DNA of 64,000 nt from Isoetes taiwanensis (Eukaryota > Streptophyta > Lycopodiopsida > Isoetales > Isoetaceae), in assembly GCA_021234155.1 (NCBI GenBank), contig JAJEKV010000114.1, forward strand, positions 186,001 to 250,000, read 5' to 3'. The position numbers and the translations under genes were made by a program. How positions within the stretch are numbered: the stretch's first letter is position 1; the number at the start of each line of letters is the position of its first letter. Below, piece by piece: positions 1 to 11,379 of this stretch. The notes beneath the pieces are model-generated. The model searched no databases. It had not been told where the DNA came from and was given only the letters and a program-made list of their open reading frames with translations.

Positions 1-1027
1 CTTCGACTTCTCATCGGCGCTTCCTCTTCTCTCTCTCGGTGGTACCTTATTCTCTTTGAACCCACCCTCCCCCTTTTGTTATTGTATTTTTATCGCGTGG
101 CACGCTACAGAATCAGCCCTCCACTGGGAGGTTTGGTTTGTCTTGTTGTTTTGTTGGTGATGTGCAGTACGTTAGCGGCGACACATCCGTTTCGACTTTT
201 CCATTCGTGGGTTTTGGGGGTGATTTTTATGCCTTACGTTTGTCCAAGCCCTTGCGAAGGCTTATCACTAGGGTTTTTCCTCGAAAACCCGAAAGGGCTG
301 GGTTTTTTAATCCCTTGATAAGCTTTCGGCAGTACACTAGCCAGCCTCTATTAGCATTGTATTTTGTTGGGGTCCAAATGATATAATTGGATTTTCCCTT
401 TATTTTTTATGGGTAGTTCGCATGTGTGCGGCTACCCACTATCCACCATTGTAGAAAATCTGCTGAGATGAATGAGAAGCAAGTCTAAGTCGGGCGGTTT
501 GTTGGTTTCATGCGAGTCCCATTCTAGAATTATACAATTCTTTACAATCCATTTTTTCTTAATAGCCAACACTACGATAAGCTATGTCATCACATTATAA
601 TTATATATAATTATTCCTCTAGTCTACTGCAAATAAGACATCCACAGGTCTAGAAAATTACTCATATTCTCTAGCAGATTATTCTTTCCCGATGGTCATC
701 AATACAATGCAACAAGAATACTAAACAGTAATTTTCAGCTAGATGCGAATGTATCTAATTGTTAAAACATATTTCATATATGAAATAGAATTTGTTACTA
801 TGGGTATGGTAAAACGTGAGAAGATGTTTTCTACACGTTGAATCAGTGAAAACATATCTAATGGGAAAATGGTATGCAAAAGGTTTAATAGATTTGTCAA
901 ATATTGTCTTGCCTTGCACATTCGATTGCTGACATGGGAAGAATTCCGGACAAAGTTCCTTCTTTTAAGATGTGATCGCACAATTTGACAGACAGTCATT
1001 GCCATTCTTCCTCCTATACCACAAGTA
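1..1027. other. No recognised gene
   Basis: Short ORFs occur in several frames here, but none carries a motif I recognise and codon use looks random. The first 400 bases are mixed-composition and the rest is AT-rich. The 3' half may be degraded upstream sequence of the LINE fragment that follows, but I cannot show this. Confidence 0.4.
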
Positions 1028-1818
1028 GTGGCTTCCCATCTCTGGGTGGTTCATGAGAATGTTAAGGCTGAGCATTTGGTGAATTCTATGTATAAGATCC
1101 TTCTTGCGGCAGAGGTGTTGCCCCCCTCACAAAAATGGCCTTTGGTGGTACTAGTAAATCAACAGAAAGTAGTTTGGAACTGGGTTTGGGACAAGTTACT
1201 TCATCCAAAGTTGTCAGTTTTGTGGTGGCAGATCATCCATAGATGTGTGCTTGGCGTCAATGTTTTGGTCCACAAATTTCGATCCGAGAGGTGCACAGGA
1301 CATGCCCTTTATGCTTTCGAGAGGGATGAGACAATCGAGCATTGTTTCTTCTTATGCCAGCATGCTAGACCGGCTTGGTTGTGGCTTTAGAGTCTTTTTT
1401 ATTGCAGTTTGAATAGTCAACAAGTCTTATTGGCAGTGTACCCAAGTTCTTGGGACAATATGGCAAAGAGGGCATTTCACTTAGCTTCAGCATGGATCAT
1501 TTGGTCAATGTGGAAAAGAAGAAACCTCTTTATTTTCAAGGGCCATAGAGCCCCTGATGCTCAAGTGCTTATTGAAGCCAAGCAACGCATCGTCAAAGCG
1601 TATATATCTTCCTCCGTAAAGGATGAAGTGAAGAATCGTATTTGGGTACACTATCTCCAAATTAACACTTATATGTAACTCATTTACATGTTGTGTGCTG
1701 TAAGGTGGCGGGTGGTTTTGCTCTGTGGACAATTCCTCCACTGGGTTTTCAGTCCCCCATCTCTGTTGCTCGTTTCTGATGATTAATAAAGTTTCACGTC
1801 CTTCAAAAAAAAAAAAAA
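1028..1818 (+). mobile_element. 3' end of a plant LINE (zf-RVT region, 3' UTR, poly(A))
   Basis: Two adjacent reading blocks (1028-1390 and 1409-1678) make up the C-terminal part of a LINE ORF2. The first has the zf-RVT layout: a tryptophan-rich LWWQIIHR segment, then ETIEHCFFLCQHAR. Some of the usual zinc cysteines are missing before that segment. The second block contains AWIIWSMWKRRN, typical of the tail after zf-RVT. A stop after WLWL separates them, so this is a pseudogene. A 3' UTR with AATAAA (about 1784) ends in a 14-base A run at 1805-1818. Endonuclease and reverse transcriptase are absent, so the copy is 5'-truncated. Confidence 0.85.
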
Positions 1819-4690
1819 CCCGGAGACAACTAGTTCAGGCAACAACCCTACTAGTAGTTCTAGCTACATCAGTCAATCCCTCAGTAGCCTTATCATTCCA
1901 TACAATAACCGAGCTAGTCATAGATGGGACATCCTACTATGGTCAAAAAGTCACATGACTTTAGTCTTATAATGTCTTTTATTTTCCAAAAGAAAACTCT
2001 TTACAAAGGGGTTGTTCAAAACCTGCATTCAGAAACTTAACATAAACTTTTATCACAACATGCATGAATGCCAAATTGCATGCCAGTCATTTCTACTTTG
2101 TTTTCTCACGTGGATCAGTTTAATAACACAATGCCATGACAGAAATATCATCTGGTCTTTTCTATATGGAAAGTAGAGCAAAACATAATATTTGCTTACC
2201 ATCAGAATGTTTGTAATCCATCTATTTACTCTTTAGAGTTTATCTTAAACAGAGATACCATAAAAAGTGCGCTTCTGCAGCAATATCCTGTAGCTTGAAG
2301 CCTTCAAGACAATTTTTTCCGCTTGAGTAAGCAGTCCAGTTCTCCATGCTTTTTCTTGATCCGTACACCCGTTTGAGCTAAAACCCACCATAACAGCAAA
2401 AAGGAGCACAATGGGAGAAGAAATACCAGGTACCTGCAGCCAATCATGTAAACATTAGCGAATATGTAGCAAAATAACAGGGGGTTCCAGGGGGATTTGA
2501 TATAGATATAATTCTTGAAACCATAGACCATATCCCTAAAACAATTCAATGGGTTATTATTAAAAAAAAACATAGATTTAAGATAAAAAATAGTCACATT
2601 AGCTCACTAGTTAGATTGGTTAAAGTAGTCTTATTAGGACATTGAGTTATTTTAGTAGAGGTTCGAATCCCCGTATTTCATATTCTAAAAGCTTAAATGA
2701 AACCGTATAGAGGCACGATATACCATCAAAACCTTAGGCAAACTCGTATTCGACATCTTAAAATCATAGGCGTCCCCAATCATAATTGAGCATAATCGAA
2801 ACGAGAGGTGTCCAGAGGCTCCAACATACAGTCTGGGCCGTAGGATTGACAGATCCGACGACTGTGGTAGTCCAGGGTGCACCTCGTTTAGAATATGTAG
2901 CGATAATCTCGGTAATGATACAAGGGCCAAAAGGTACATTGGGTACCCCTCACCCATTGTACCTTTTGCTCTTGATTAGTAACAGCCTACTAAGAATGTA
3001 AAAATCAAAAGAAAGCATTTTATCCAAAACCTTACATATTTGTTACCTTAGGCAGATATAAGATTCGGATTTCTAGGAAAGATATTGTACACCATGTCTT
3101 TTCAATTACCATGGTGTAATATTCAAACTAGCATATAATACAGATAGTAAAACTAATGCCTTCCTTAAGAAATACTTAGGAAATTATTTCGTTGCAAGGC
3201 AACAAAGCATCAGAAGCATTTATTTTGTTTGCAAGACAACAAAGCCAAGCAATAGTTATCAAAAACAATGAGTTCTCCTTTATCAAATGCCTATAAGCCC
3301 CCTTTCTATTATCTGTCATATGTTCTTAGATATAGAGCACAGAAAATAAATCTAAATAGAGAAGATACTCTAAAGCTATATAGGTTTTCCATAACCTCTT
3401 GTATCCTTCTTTGATCATAAAAAGAATAAAAAATAAAAACACAAAGCATACCTGAAGAACAAGTTCGTCAGATACTATGTTCACATCTAATGGTGTCTCA
3501 GAGACATCTTGTAAGAGGTTTGGACTTCCTCCACCAATCCAGTCTTTTCTTTATGGAATCATTTCGTTTTTCTACCGGCATGCATTGCTTTCTCCATATC
3601 CGTGTTTTACTTCACATCCTCTACTCCGCATCTATATTGCATGAATAGCCCAGGCTTTACGCATTCTTAACTTAATCGATACTCATTTCTTTGAGATATG
3701 GCGAAAAAGACAAAGCTACCACAATCAGAAATCATACTTGCCACAAGTTTTTCTTCTTGATCATGCTAGCCCCTGTTTGGGCGCTTGAATAGGTCGCAGA
3801 CAAAACCTCGCGACCGCCTCCTCTTCTTCTTAGCTATAAGCTATGGTGGCTGCCGAATCTTTCTTCCAAATCTTGCCAAACATGCTTCTGGACGCTTGCA
3901 TAGATCGCAGGGCATGCCGCATATAGCAAAACCATTTCGAAATTTGATTTTGCCCTAAGTGCATTTACGATGAATTTTGCATGCCGCAGGGTCGTGTCGC
4001 AAAACCCTAAGTTTGGCTATGCCATATTTCCGAATGCTCACAAAATCTCTCCCGGTTTCATTTGTCAACATAAAGTAAGCACGGATCGCAGGCTGTGCAC
4101 AAACCTTAAGTGTGGCTATGCCATATTTTTTCCGTGAAGTATTCAGCCCAATTTGCAAACGCTTTTTCCTCATAAAAAATTAATTATGGATGTCAATATT
4201 TAATTTTGCTCAATGGGTCTTAGCTTTTCATAGCATGCATGCCCGGTGCTATAGCTATCAAGATCTTCCAATTCTCCCAAAAGATTCTTCAGCCCTAGAA
4301 CCTATTAAATTCTAAAGGGTCCCTTATTTCCAATACGTCTAATGGTTACAAAAGCCATAGAAGTAAAATTATCCATTTATGAGGTATAAAGATGCTACTA
4401 GGTCCTTAATTCTAAAATAGGACCATACCCAATGGGTTTATTTTCAGTAGGATATGTTAGTAGGGCACATCCAGTTTTTGCATATTCTGCACTTGTGAAT
4501 CTTTCCCAATAAATGAGGTTTTCCTTTTGCATGTATTCAAGTCACCTGCATGTTTTATGTTTCTTAGCACATAATGCTCTACAATAGGTTGGGTTTGCCT
4601 TTACGCAGGCACAAAGCACAAGCTTATTCCAGGCACAACTTGCTCAGCAATTTTTAACACCCATGTTATCCATGTTCGTGTACATAACAT
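1819..4690. repeat. Large direct repeat, copy 1
   Basis: This segment is repeated at 5340-7939 in the same orientation with only scattered differences. Both copies begin with CCCGGAGACAACTAG directly after an A run, and both end at GTACATAACAT directly before another A run. No protein-coding function is evident; the ORFs inside are short and frame-inconsistent. Copy 1 carries an extra 436-base block (2462-2897) that copy 2 lacks. Copy 2 has a retro-insertion that copy 1 lacks. Confidence 0.9.
2462..2897 (+). mobile_element. Copy-1-specific block with a tRNA-like pol III promoter (SINE-like)
   Basis: Compared with the second large repeat, this block is extra and is bounded by TAGCGA at 2456-2461 and 2898-2903; the other copy has a single TAGCGA. 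Within it, TTAGCTCACTAGTTAGATTGG (about 2599-2619, shown here in two parts because it resembles an A box) is followed about 45 bases later by GGTTCGAATCC (2660-2670), an exact tRNA B-box core. The pair is spaced as in a tRNA gene, but no acceptor stem closes, so it reads as a tRNA-derived SINE or decayed tRNA. The block may be an insertion, or copy 2 may have lost it by deletion between the TAGCGA microhomologies. Confidence 0.55.
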
Positions 4691-5339
4691 AAAAAAAATC
4701 CTACCTCCAGCCGTAGGATTATTTTAGACCCCTATTTTTCTTTTCCAGAAAAAACGGTCATTATACTGTAACTATAGGGTGGTGCATCCCCCTACTTGTT
4801 ACAGTAGGGGTCTGCCATAATCCTATAGTTCATTTTTAGACCCAAAATCTTAGATGTACTCAAATATTTCACAAATTTGAAATTGTACCTTTATTGCACT
4901 TTTTGTAGTCGATTAGCGACTTATCATAGCATGGTCAAATGGCATGCTATCATAATTTTTGCAATCCTTATAGCAAAGCATGGTCAAATGCCATGCCAAA
5001 GATAATTTGTTTGTAGTGACTTTCTATTTTAGAAAGTTCAAACTATAATCATCCATTATCTCTTTCTACCACATAGAAATTGATATGTAAAGCTTTGTCA
5101 TACCTATTGCATGACTCAGTCATGTAATATTGCTAGACCATATCCAGTAGGATCAAGGTCCTTGTTTCAGACAAGTGGCACAAACTTCAAATAGTATTCA
5201 CCTGGATCATCACCATTATCCTGAAATCATAGGATCATTCGCATTAATATTTTCTCGAATATCAAGTTTTGCTCCTTTTACTACCAACAGATAAGATGTC
5301 ACACTGGTAAAACCAATGAAATGAAATGTCTAAAAAAAA
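4691..5339. other. Spacer between the two large repeats; no gene seen
   Basis: AT-rich sequence unique to the interval between the copies. It contains a short near-repeat (CATGGTCAAATGGCATGC, then a similar string about 60 bases on) but no coding signal. It ends in an 8-base A run immediately before copy 2. Confidence 0.5.
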
Positions 5340-7939
5340 CCCGGAGACAACTAGTTCAGGCAACAACCCTACTAGCAGTTCTAGCTACATCAGTCAATCC
5401 CTCAGTAGCCTTATCATTCCATACAATAACCGAGCTAGTCATAGATGGGACATCCTACTATGGTCAAAAAGTCACATGACTTTAGTCTTATAATGTCTTT
5501 TATTTTCCAAAAGAAAACTCTTTACAAAGGGGTTGTTCAAAACCTGCATTCAGAAACTTAACATAAACTTTTATCACAACATGCATGAATGCCAAATTGC
5601 ATGCCAGTCATTTCTACTTTGTTTTCTCACGTGGATCAGTTTAATAACACAATGCCATGACAGAAATATCATCTGGTCTTTTCTATATGGAAAGTAGAGC
5701 AAAACATAATATTTGCTTACCATCAGAATGTTTGTAATCCATCTATTTACACTTTAGAGTTTATCTTAAACAGAGATACCATAAAAAGTGCGCTTCTGCA
5801 GCAATATCCTGTAGCTTGAAGCCTCAAGACAATTTTTTTCGCTTGAGTAAGCAGTCCAGTTCATCATGCTTTTTCTTGATCCGTACACCCGTTTGAGCTA
5901 AAACCCACCATAACAGCAAAAAGGAGCACAATGGGAGAAGAAATACCACGTACCTGCAGCCAATCATGTAAACATTAGCGATAATCTCGGTAATGATACA
6001 AGGGCCAAAAGGTACATTGGGTATTTCTTGGCTTATCGCCCCTCACCCATTGTACCTTTTGCTTTTGATTAGTAACAGCCTACTAAGAATGTAAAAATCA
6101 AAAGAAAGCATTTTATCCAAAACCTTACATATCTGTTACCTTAGGCAGATATAAGATTCGGATTTCTAGGAAAGATATTGTACACCATGTCTTTTCAATT
6201 ACCATGGTGTAATATTCAAACTAGCATATAATACAGATAGTAAAACTAATGCCTTCCTTAAGAAATACTTAGGAAATTATTTCGTTGCAAGGCAACAAAG
6301 CATCAGAAGCATTTATTTTGTTTGCAGGACAACAAAGCCAAGCAATAGTTATCAAAAACAATGAGGTCTCCTTTATCAAATGGCTATAAGCCCCCTTTCT
6401 ATTATCTGTCATATGTTCTTAGATATAGAGCACAGAAAATAAATCTAAATAGAGAAGATACTCTAAAGCTATCAGATGTTTATAGGTTTTCCATAACCTC
6501 TTGTATCCTTCTTTGATCATAAAAAGAATAAAAAATAATTGCTTTCAGATCTCCAATTGGCCTGATCGTATTAAAATTCCAATATGGAGTGATAATTTAA
6601 AAGTGATTGATGCTTCAGGGACATTTCTTACTTCTAGAAGTACTTTGTAATATTTTGAGTGTATAATATAAAGTAAATCACGTTCTTCAAAAAAAAAAAA
6701 AGAATAAAAAATAAAAACACAAAGCATACCTGAAGAACAAGTTCGTCAGATACTATGTTCACATCTAATGGTGTCTCAGAGACATATTGTAAGAGGCTGC
6801 ACTTCCTCCATCGAATCCATCTTTTTTCTTTATGGAATCATTTCGTTTTTCTACCGCATGCATTGCTTTCTCCATATCCGTGTTTTACTTCACATCCTCT
6901 ACCTCCATCTATATTGCATGAATAGCCCAGGCTTTCTGCATTCTTAACTTAACTGATACTCATTTCTTTGAGGTTTGGCGAAAAGACAAAGCTACCACAA
7001 TCAGAAATCATACTTGCCACAAGTTTTTTCTTCTTGATCATGCTAACCCTGTTTGGGCGCTTGAATAGGTCGCAGACAAAGGCGACCTGCCGACCTCCTC
7101 TTCTTCTTAGCTATAAGCTATGGTGGCTGCCGAATCTTTCTTCCAAATCTTGCCAAATATGCTTCTGGACGCTTGCATAGGTCGCAGGCATGCCGTACAT
7201 AGCAAAAACCATTTCGAAATTTGATTTTGCCCTAAGTGCATTTACAGTGAATTTTGCATGCCGCAGGGCTGTGCGCAAACCCTAAGTTTGGCTATGCCAT
7301 ATTTCCGGATGCTCACAAAATCCCTCCCGGTTTCATTTGTCAACATAAAGTAAGCACAGATCGCAGGCTGTGCACAAACCTTAAGTGTGGCTATGCCATA
7401 TTTTTTCCGTGAAGTATTCAGCCCAATTTGCAAACGCTTTTTCCTCATAAAAAATTAATTATGGATGTCAATATTTAATTTTGCTCAATGGGTCTTAGCT
7501 TTTCATAGCTGTGCATGCCAGTGCTATAGCTATCAAGATCTTCCAATTCTCCCAAAAAGATTCTTCAGCCCTAGAACCTATTAAATTCTAAAGGGTCCCT
7601 TATTTCCAATACGTCTAATGGTTACAAAAGCCATAGAAGTAAAATTATCCATTTATGAGGTATAAAGATGCTACTAGGTCCTTAATTCTAAAATAGGACC
7701 ATACCCAATGGGTTTATTTTCAGTAGGATATGTTTGTAGGGCACATCCAGTTTTTGCATATTTGAGGTTTTCCTTTTGCATGTATTCAAGTCACCTGCAT
7801 GTTTTATGTTTCTTAGCACATAATGCTCTACAATAGGTTGGGTTTGCCTTTACGCAGGCACAAGGCACAAGCTTATTCCAGGCACAACTTGCTCAGCAAT
7901 TTTTAACACCCATGTTACCCATGTTCGTGTACATAACAT
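5340..7939. repeat. Large direct repeat, copy 2
   Basis: Near-identical to 1819-4690. It lacks the SINE-like block, carries a small retro-insertion at 6539-6696, and has a roughly 15-base length difference near 6025 (GTATTTCTTGGCTTATCGC). An 18-base A run follows the end. No gene is recognised in the repeat unit. Confidence 0.9.
6539..6696 (+). mobile_element. Short 5'-truncated retro-insertion with target-site duplication
   Basis: The corresponding site in copy 1 (about 3420-3445) is empty, which fixes the boundaries. The insert is flanked by AAAAAGAATAAAAAATAA at 6521-6538 and 6697-6714 and ends in an A run. Its 3' terminus, CACGTTCTTC before the A run, closely resembles CACGTCCTTC at the end of the LINE fragment at 1028-1818. 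A 5'-truncated member of the same LINE family, or a sequence mobilised by it, is the simplest reading. Confidence 0.85.
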
Positions 7940-8742
7940 TAAAAAAAAAAAAAAAAAAACATTCGATTTATGCCATTATTATGATGAAGAATGGTCTTAT
8001 GTATTTATCTATGCCTTATTCTTACATAAACATATGAGCACAATGCCTTCAATAATATTCTACTATACCATTACAGCTTTATCCTCCTATACATAAGGAA
8101 TTATTATGCACTCAGCAATGTAAAGTGGTGGGGGCAGGACCCATCTGGGTGTGTTGTAAAGTGTCACATGTCCGATAGGACGCTGCCTTGTGGCGTGACG
8201 TTAAAATCTCTTCTTCTTCTTCTTCTTCTTCTTCTAACTGTATAGTACATGTACGAAATTACCACCAATAAGCACATTCCATCCAAACTTTATAGTATTT
8301 CACCAATATCGCTATACAGTGTACCCTAACTTGTGGGAGCATATACCACAAACGAGGATTGCTATCTACGGCTTAAATTGAGGCATATCTTGGAAATGTG
8401 CCTATCCAACGGTGCTCGATGCCCGAAGGCACCCCTCATATGAATATGCACGCAAATAAAAAGGAGGTTTTAGAGTAAATTTAATTAAAAATATAGAATA
8501 GAACGGTTTGTGTCATGTTTTATGTTTTGGAATCTGCAAGCGATTGTTTCAAGCATGTGGTTCTGGGATGTTTATTGTTTGGATGGTGTAGCTCGGGGTT
8601 TTAGTCTGCAGGCAAATTGACAAGTAAGTACCTCGGAGTAGAGTATGGAGGGGGGGCGACAAAGGCTTCTTGAATCTAAAACAAAGATGCGTTTTTTGTT
8701 TTTCTGAGACGCCTTCAACTTCCTCCTTTCCAGTCCATCAAG
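7940..8742. other. AT-rich spacer with a CTT microsatellite; no gene
   Basis: An A run follows copy 2, and a (CTT)n tract lies at about 8211-8236. Nothing coding is recognised. The right end (from about 8690) may be the 5' part of the adjacent LINE ORF1, since the DUF4283 reading frame is already open before the first methionine. Confidence 0.5.
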
Positions 8743-9489
8743 TTGTTGGCAAAAAACTTTGTTCTCATTATGTTTGAAAGTAGTGATGCAGTGGACTCTT
8801 TGGTATCAAGAGGGATTGATCCACTTGGTGGGGAATATATAATGTACCAGTATCACTCTCCTGGCTTTACACCAGATACAGTTTATGCATTAAAAATGCC
8901 TTGCTGGTTCTCGTTACCTAATCTTCCTCCTGATCTAATGGCTCATCAATTTCTAATTGCAATTGCAACGGGACTTGGGGTTCATATCTCACACTCCATC
9001 ATGAATGGTCCAAGGATTTGTGTTTCTATGCCTGTGGACTCGCCTTTACCAGATTGTGTAGTTGTGAAGAGCGGGCCTTGGTATAAGAAGTTGGACCTTA
9101 AGCTTCTGAATGGTCCAGAATTAGCCTGTTTGTTTCCTGATAAGGAGGCTTTTGCTAGCTTTCATCGAGGTACTCGTGCATCTCAGGCACCTGTTCAACA
9201 TTCTTCTCAGGATCAAGCTCCTATTGTTATTTCTTCATCTATTCATGATCAATCTTTGCCAGTTGTCTTGTATTCCTCGACTATGGATGATGTTCTACAC
9301 ACAGTTCCAATGGTGTCGTCCTTAGCACCGTCAGCTGCAGCTATAGTTACTACCACTCTCCCCGTTGTTGCTTCTGCTTCTCATGCTTCTGAGGTTGTTA
9401 TGGCTGATGGTCCTAATCTTCAGTGCGCTAAAGAGTCATGGCAACAGGTCAATACTCTTCCTAGCCTAATATACCAAATAATATCTTGA
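8743..9489 (+). pseudogene. LINE ORF1 (DUF4283 gag-like protein), truncated
   Basis: The translation has the DUF4283 signature of plant LINE ORF1 proteins: NFVLIMFESSDAV, then MPCWFSLPNLPPDL, then GPRICVSMPVDSPLPDCVVVKSG (given in pieces), followed by a serine/threonine/alanine-rich linker. The domain normally binds nucleic acid in the retrotransposition complex. The zinc knuckle expected after DUF4283 is absent. Around 9455-9470 the frame passes straight into the C-terminal part of a reverse transcriptase, so the end of ORF1, the endonuclease and most of RT are missing. Confidence 0.85.
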
Positions 9490-11222
9490 AAAAAGATGGG
9501 GAAAGTTTACCAAATTTTATAACTGCAATGGAGAAGTTTGGCAGTCTATCAGGTGTGTTTTTGAACAAAAGTAAATGTGCCATAATTATGGAATCCTAGG
9601 AGGGATCTATGCAAGGAATTAAAGTGCTAAACAAAGAATCTGGTACAGTGATATTAGGCATCCCTTTGGCTTTGAATTCTTCACTCAATGGACTGTGGGA
9701 GCCAATTGTCACCAGGATCAAAAAGAAACTCGGGACATATGCATCTTGCCTCTCCTTGGCTGGTAGAATACAGATTGCTAATGCTGTCATAGACAGTACT
9801 CATGTCTATTTTTCTTCTGCAGTCATTGGGGATAAAGCTTCATATACCAAGATTGAGGCAGCCATTAGGAAATTTATTTGGCAGGGCACACACAAGGTAG
9901 CATGGGATGATTTGACCCTGGCAGCTAAAATGATATGGAGAGCCATCCATAACGATTCCCCATCACCAGCTCAGATACTGATTAAATATTGAGTGCAAGA
10001 ATCCTACCCTGTAGGCAGCCATACCTTGAAACATCAACTTCCTGATTCTGCATATTTCCAGTTTACCCCCTGTCCAAATACTTCGAACATCTTGAGGAGA
10101 ATGTTTGAGGCCTAGAACTTAGCCTCTTTGTGCTATAGACCTCCATCTATTGATGCTAAATCTAAAGAGGTGAAGTTTTTTTGGCATCCAGGTATGACAG
10201 ATAGTGATAATAACTGTTTGGCATGTATTCATCCTCAAAAATACATGCAATGGCATCAAGCAGGTATCAGACAGATAGGGAACTTTTATGATGATTGATC
10301 TGGCTGGAAATCTTGGGAAGAAATTGCTAAATCAACCAAGGGTTCAACTTTGGACAGGAAAATATATAATACAGTAATGGACAAAATTAAACAAGTTGAG
10401 GAGTTGGTTGGCAGTTATAGTCAATGGAATTTCAAGGGCAAAGAAATTTATTCAGTGAAGGAAATATATAAAGCCTTAATTTAGCACAAACCTTCCAGAG
10501 CTACTCTTCTTTGGAATTGTAGGCAAAAAGTTTTAGCTACAGTATGTAAAAAATGTAAAAAAGGTTGGAGGAGTATACTGCCAATAAAATAAGGACATTT
10601 ACCTGGCTTATATTGCATCAAGGGCTAATGACTAATAAGAGAAGAGCTAAGTTTGATTCATCTATCTCAAAGATGTGTCCTATGGGATGTGGAGAGGAGC
10701 AGGGTTCGAAATTGGGGGGGTTCGACCCTTAAAAATCCGGCCATTCCAAAAAATTTCCGATAGCCAAAAAATATTCCCGGCGTTTTTTCAGGCTATTTTT
10801 GGAGAAATTTCTAAGGATTTCCGGGAAAATACACTATAATTTCATGTATTTCCGGCAGCCTTAAATATAAGCAGGCATTTTTAATGGTTAGGGCAAATTC
10901 TAATTTCGAACCCTGGAGAGGAGGAATCATCCAATCATGTCTTTCAATGCTCGGTCATCAGTGAGTTTTGGAGCTGGACTGCCCAGATAAATAGAGGTAC
11001 AATTGGGGGAAATGGACTCATTGAATTTCTGAATACAGATAACAGAGTATTGAGCACAACAAGAGCACTTTGCTGTTGGGCAGTATGGAAGCACAGAAAC
11101 AGAGTTATAATGGAAAACAAAAATTCCAACATTATATGGCTCAAACAAACTTTCTTAGCTAAGCTTGTAAACTCGGCTGTTGCTCACAGATCCTTGAAAG
11201 GGAAGAATTATGATAAAGGCTA
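9455..11222 (+). pseudogene. LINE ORF2 remnant: RT C-terminus and zf-RVT, interrupted
   Basis: From about 9462 the frame reads NIPNNILKKDG and then FGSLSGVFLNKSKCA, the RT-thumb motif before the connection region. The block 9609-9992 gives ILGIPLALNSS, CLSLAGRIQIANAV and AAIRKFIWQGTHK, all standard plant LINE positions. The zf-RVT part follows at 10,560-11,222 (RTFTWLILHQGLMTNKRR, CPMGCGEE). It is split by a MITE at 10,700-10,915 and resumes with SSNHVFQCSVISEFW and CCWAVWKHRNRV. Several stops and frameshifts show it is dead. The copy is an internal-deletion derivative, since the endonuclease and the catalytic RT core are not present. Confidence 0.85.
10700..10915. mobile_element. hAT-like MITE, 216 bp
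   Basis: Perfect 14-base terminal inverted repeats (CAGGGTTCGAAATT at the left, its complement at the right) are flanked by an exact 8-bp duplication GAGAGGAG (10,692-10,699 and 10,916-10,923). Eight-base duplications and CAGGG termini are typical of non-autonomous hAT elements. Removing the element and one duplication restores the zf-RVT reading frame of the host LINE, which confirms the boundaries. No coding capacity. Confidence 0.93.
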
Positions 11223-11379
11223 GACAGCCTTTAGTAGATTTCAGGGACTTTATGATTTCTTTGTGCTTAACCTAACTATTAATGATGTTATTTTGCACAG
11301 ATGCTATGAGGAGGCTTAGTAGATATGGAGTCCCGGATCGGGAAATGGGTGTTGCAGAAGATGCGGACAGTGAGGATTC
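11223..11379 (+). mobile_element. LINE 3' UTR, first part
   Basis: Non-coding continuation of the LINE after its zf-RVT region, ending at the target duplication CAGTGAGGATTC (11,368-11,379) of a reverse-oriented insertion. The same UTR resumes at 12,503. Confidence 0.7.

Noticed and set aside
2590-2690. A functional tRNA gene
   Set aside because: A- and B-box-like sequences are present, but the flanking sequence does not pair into an acceptor stem, and the anticodon arm is not convincing. SINE-like reading preferred.
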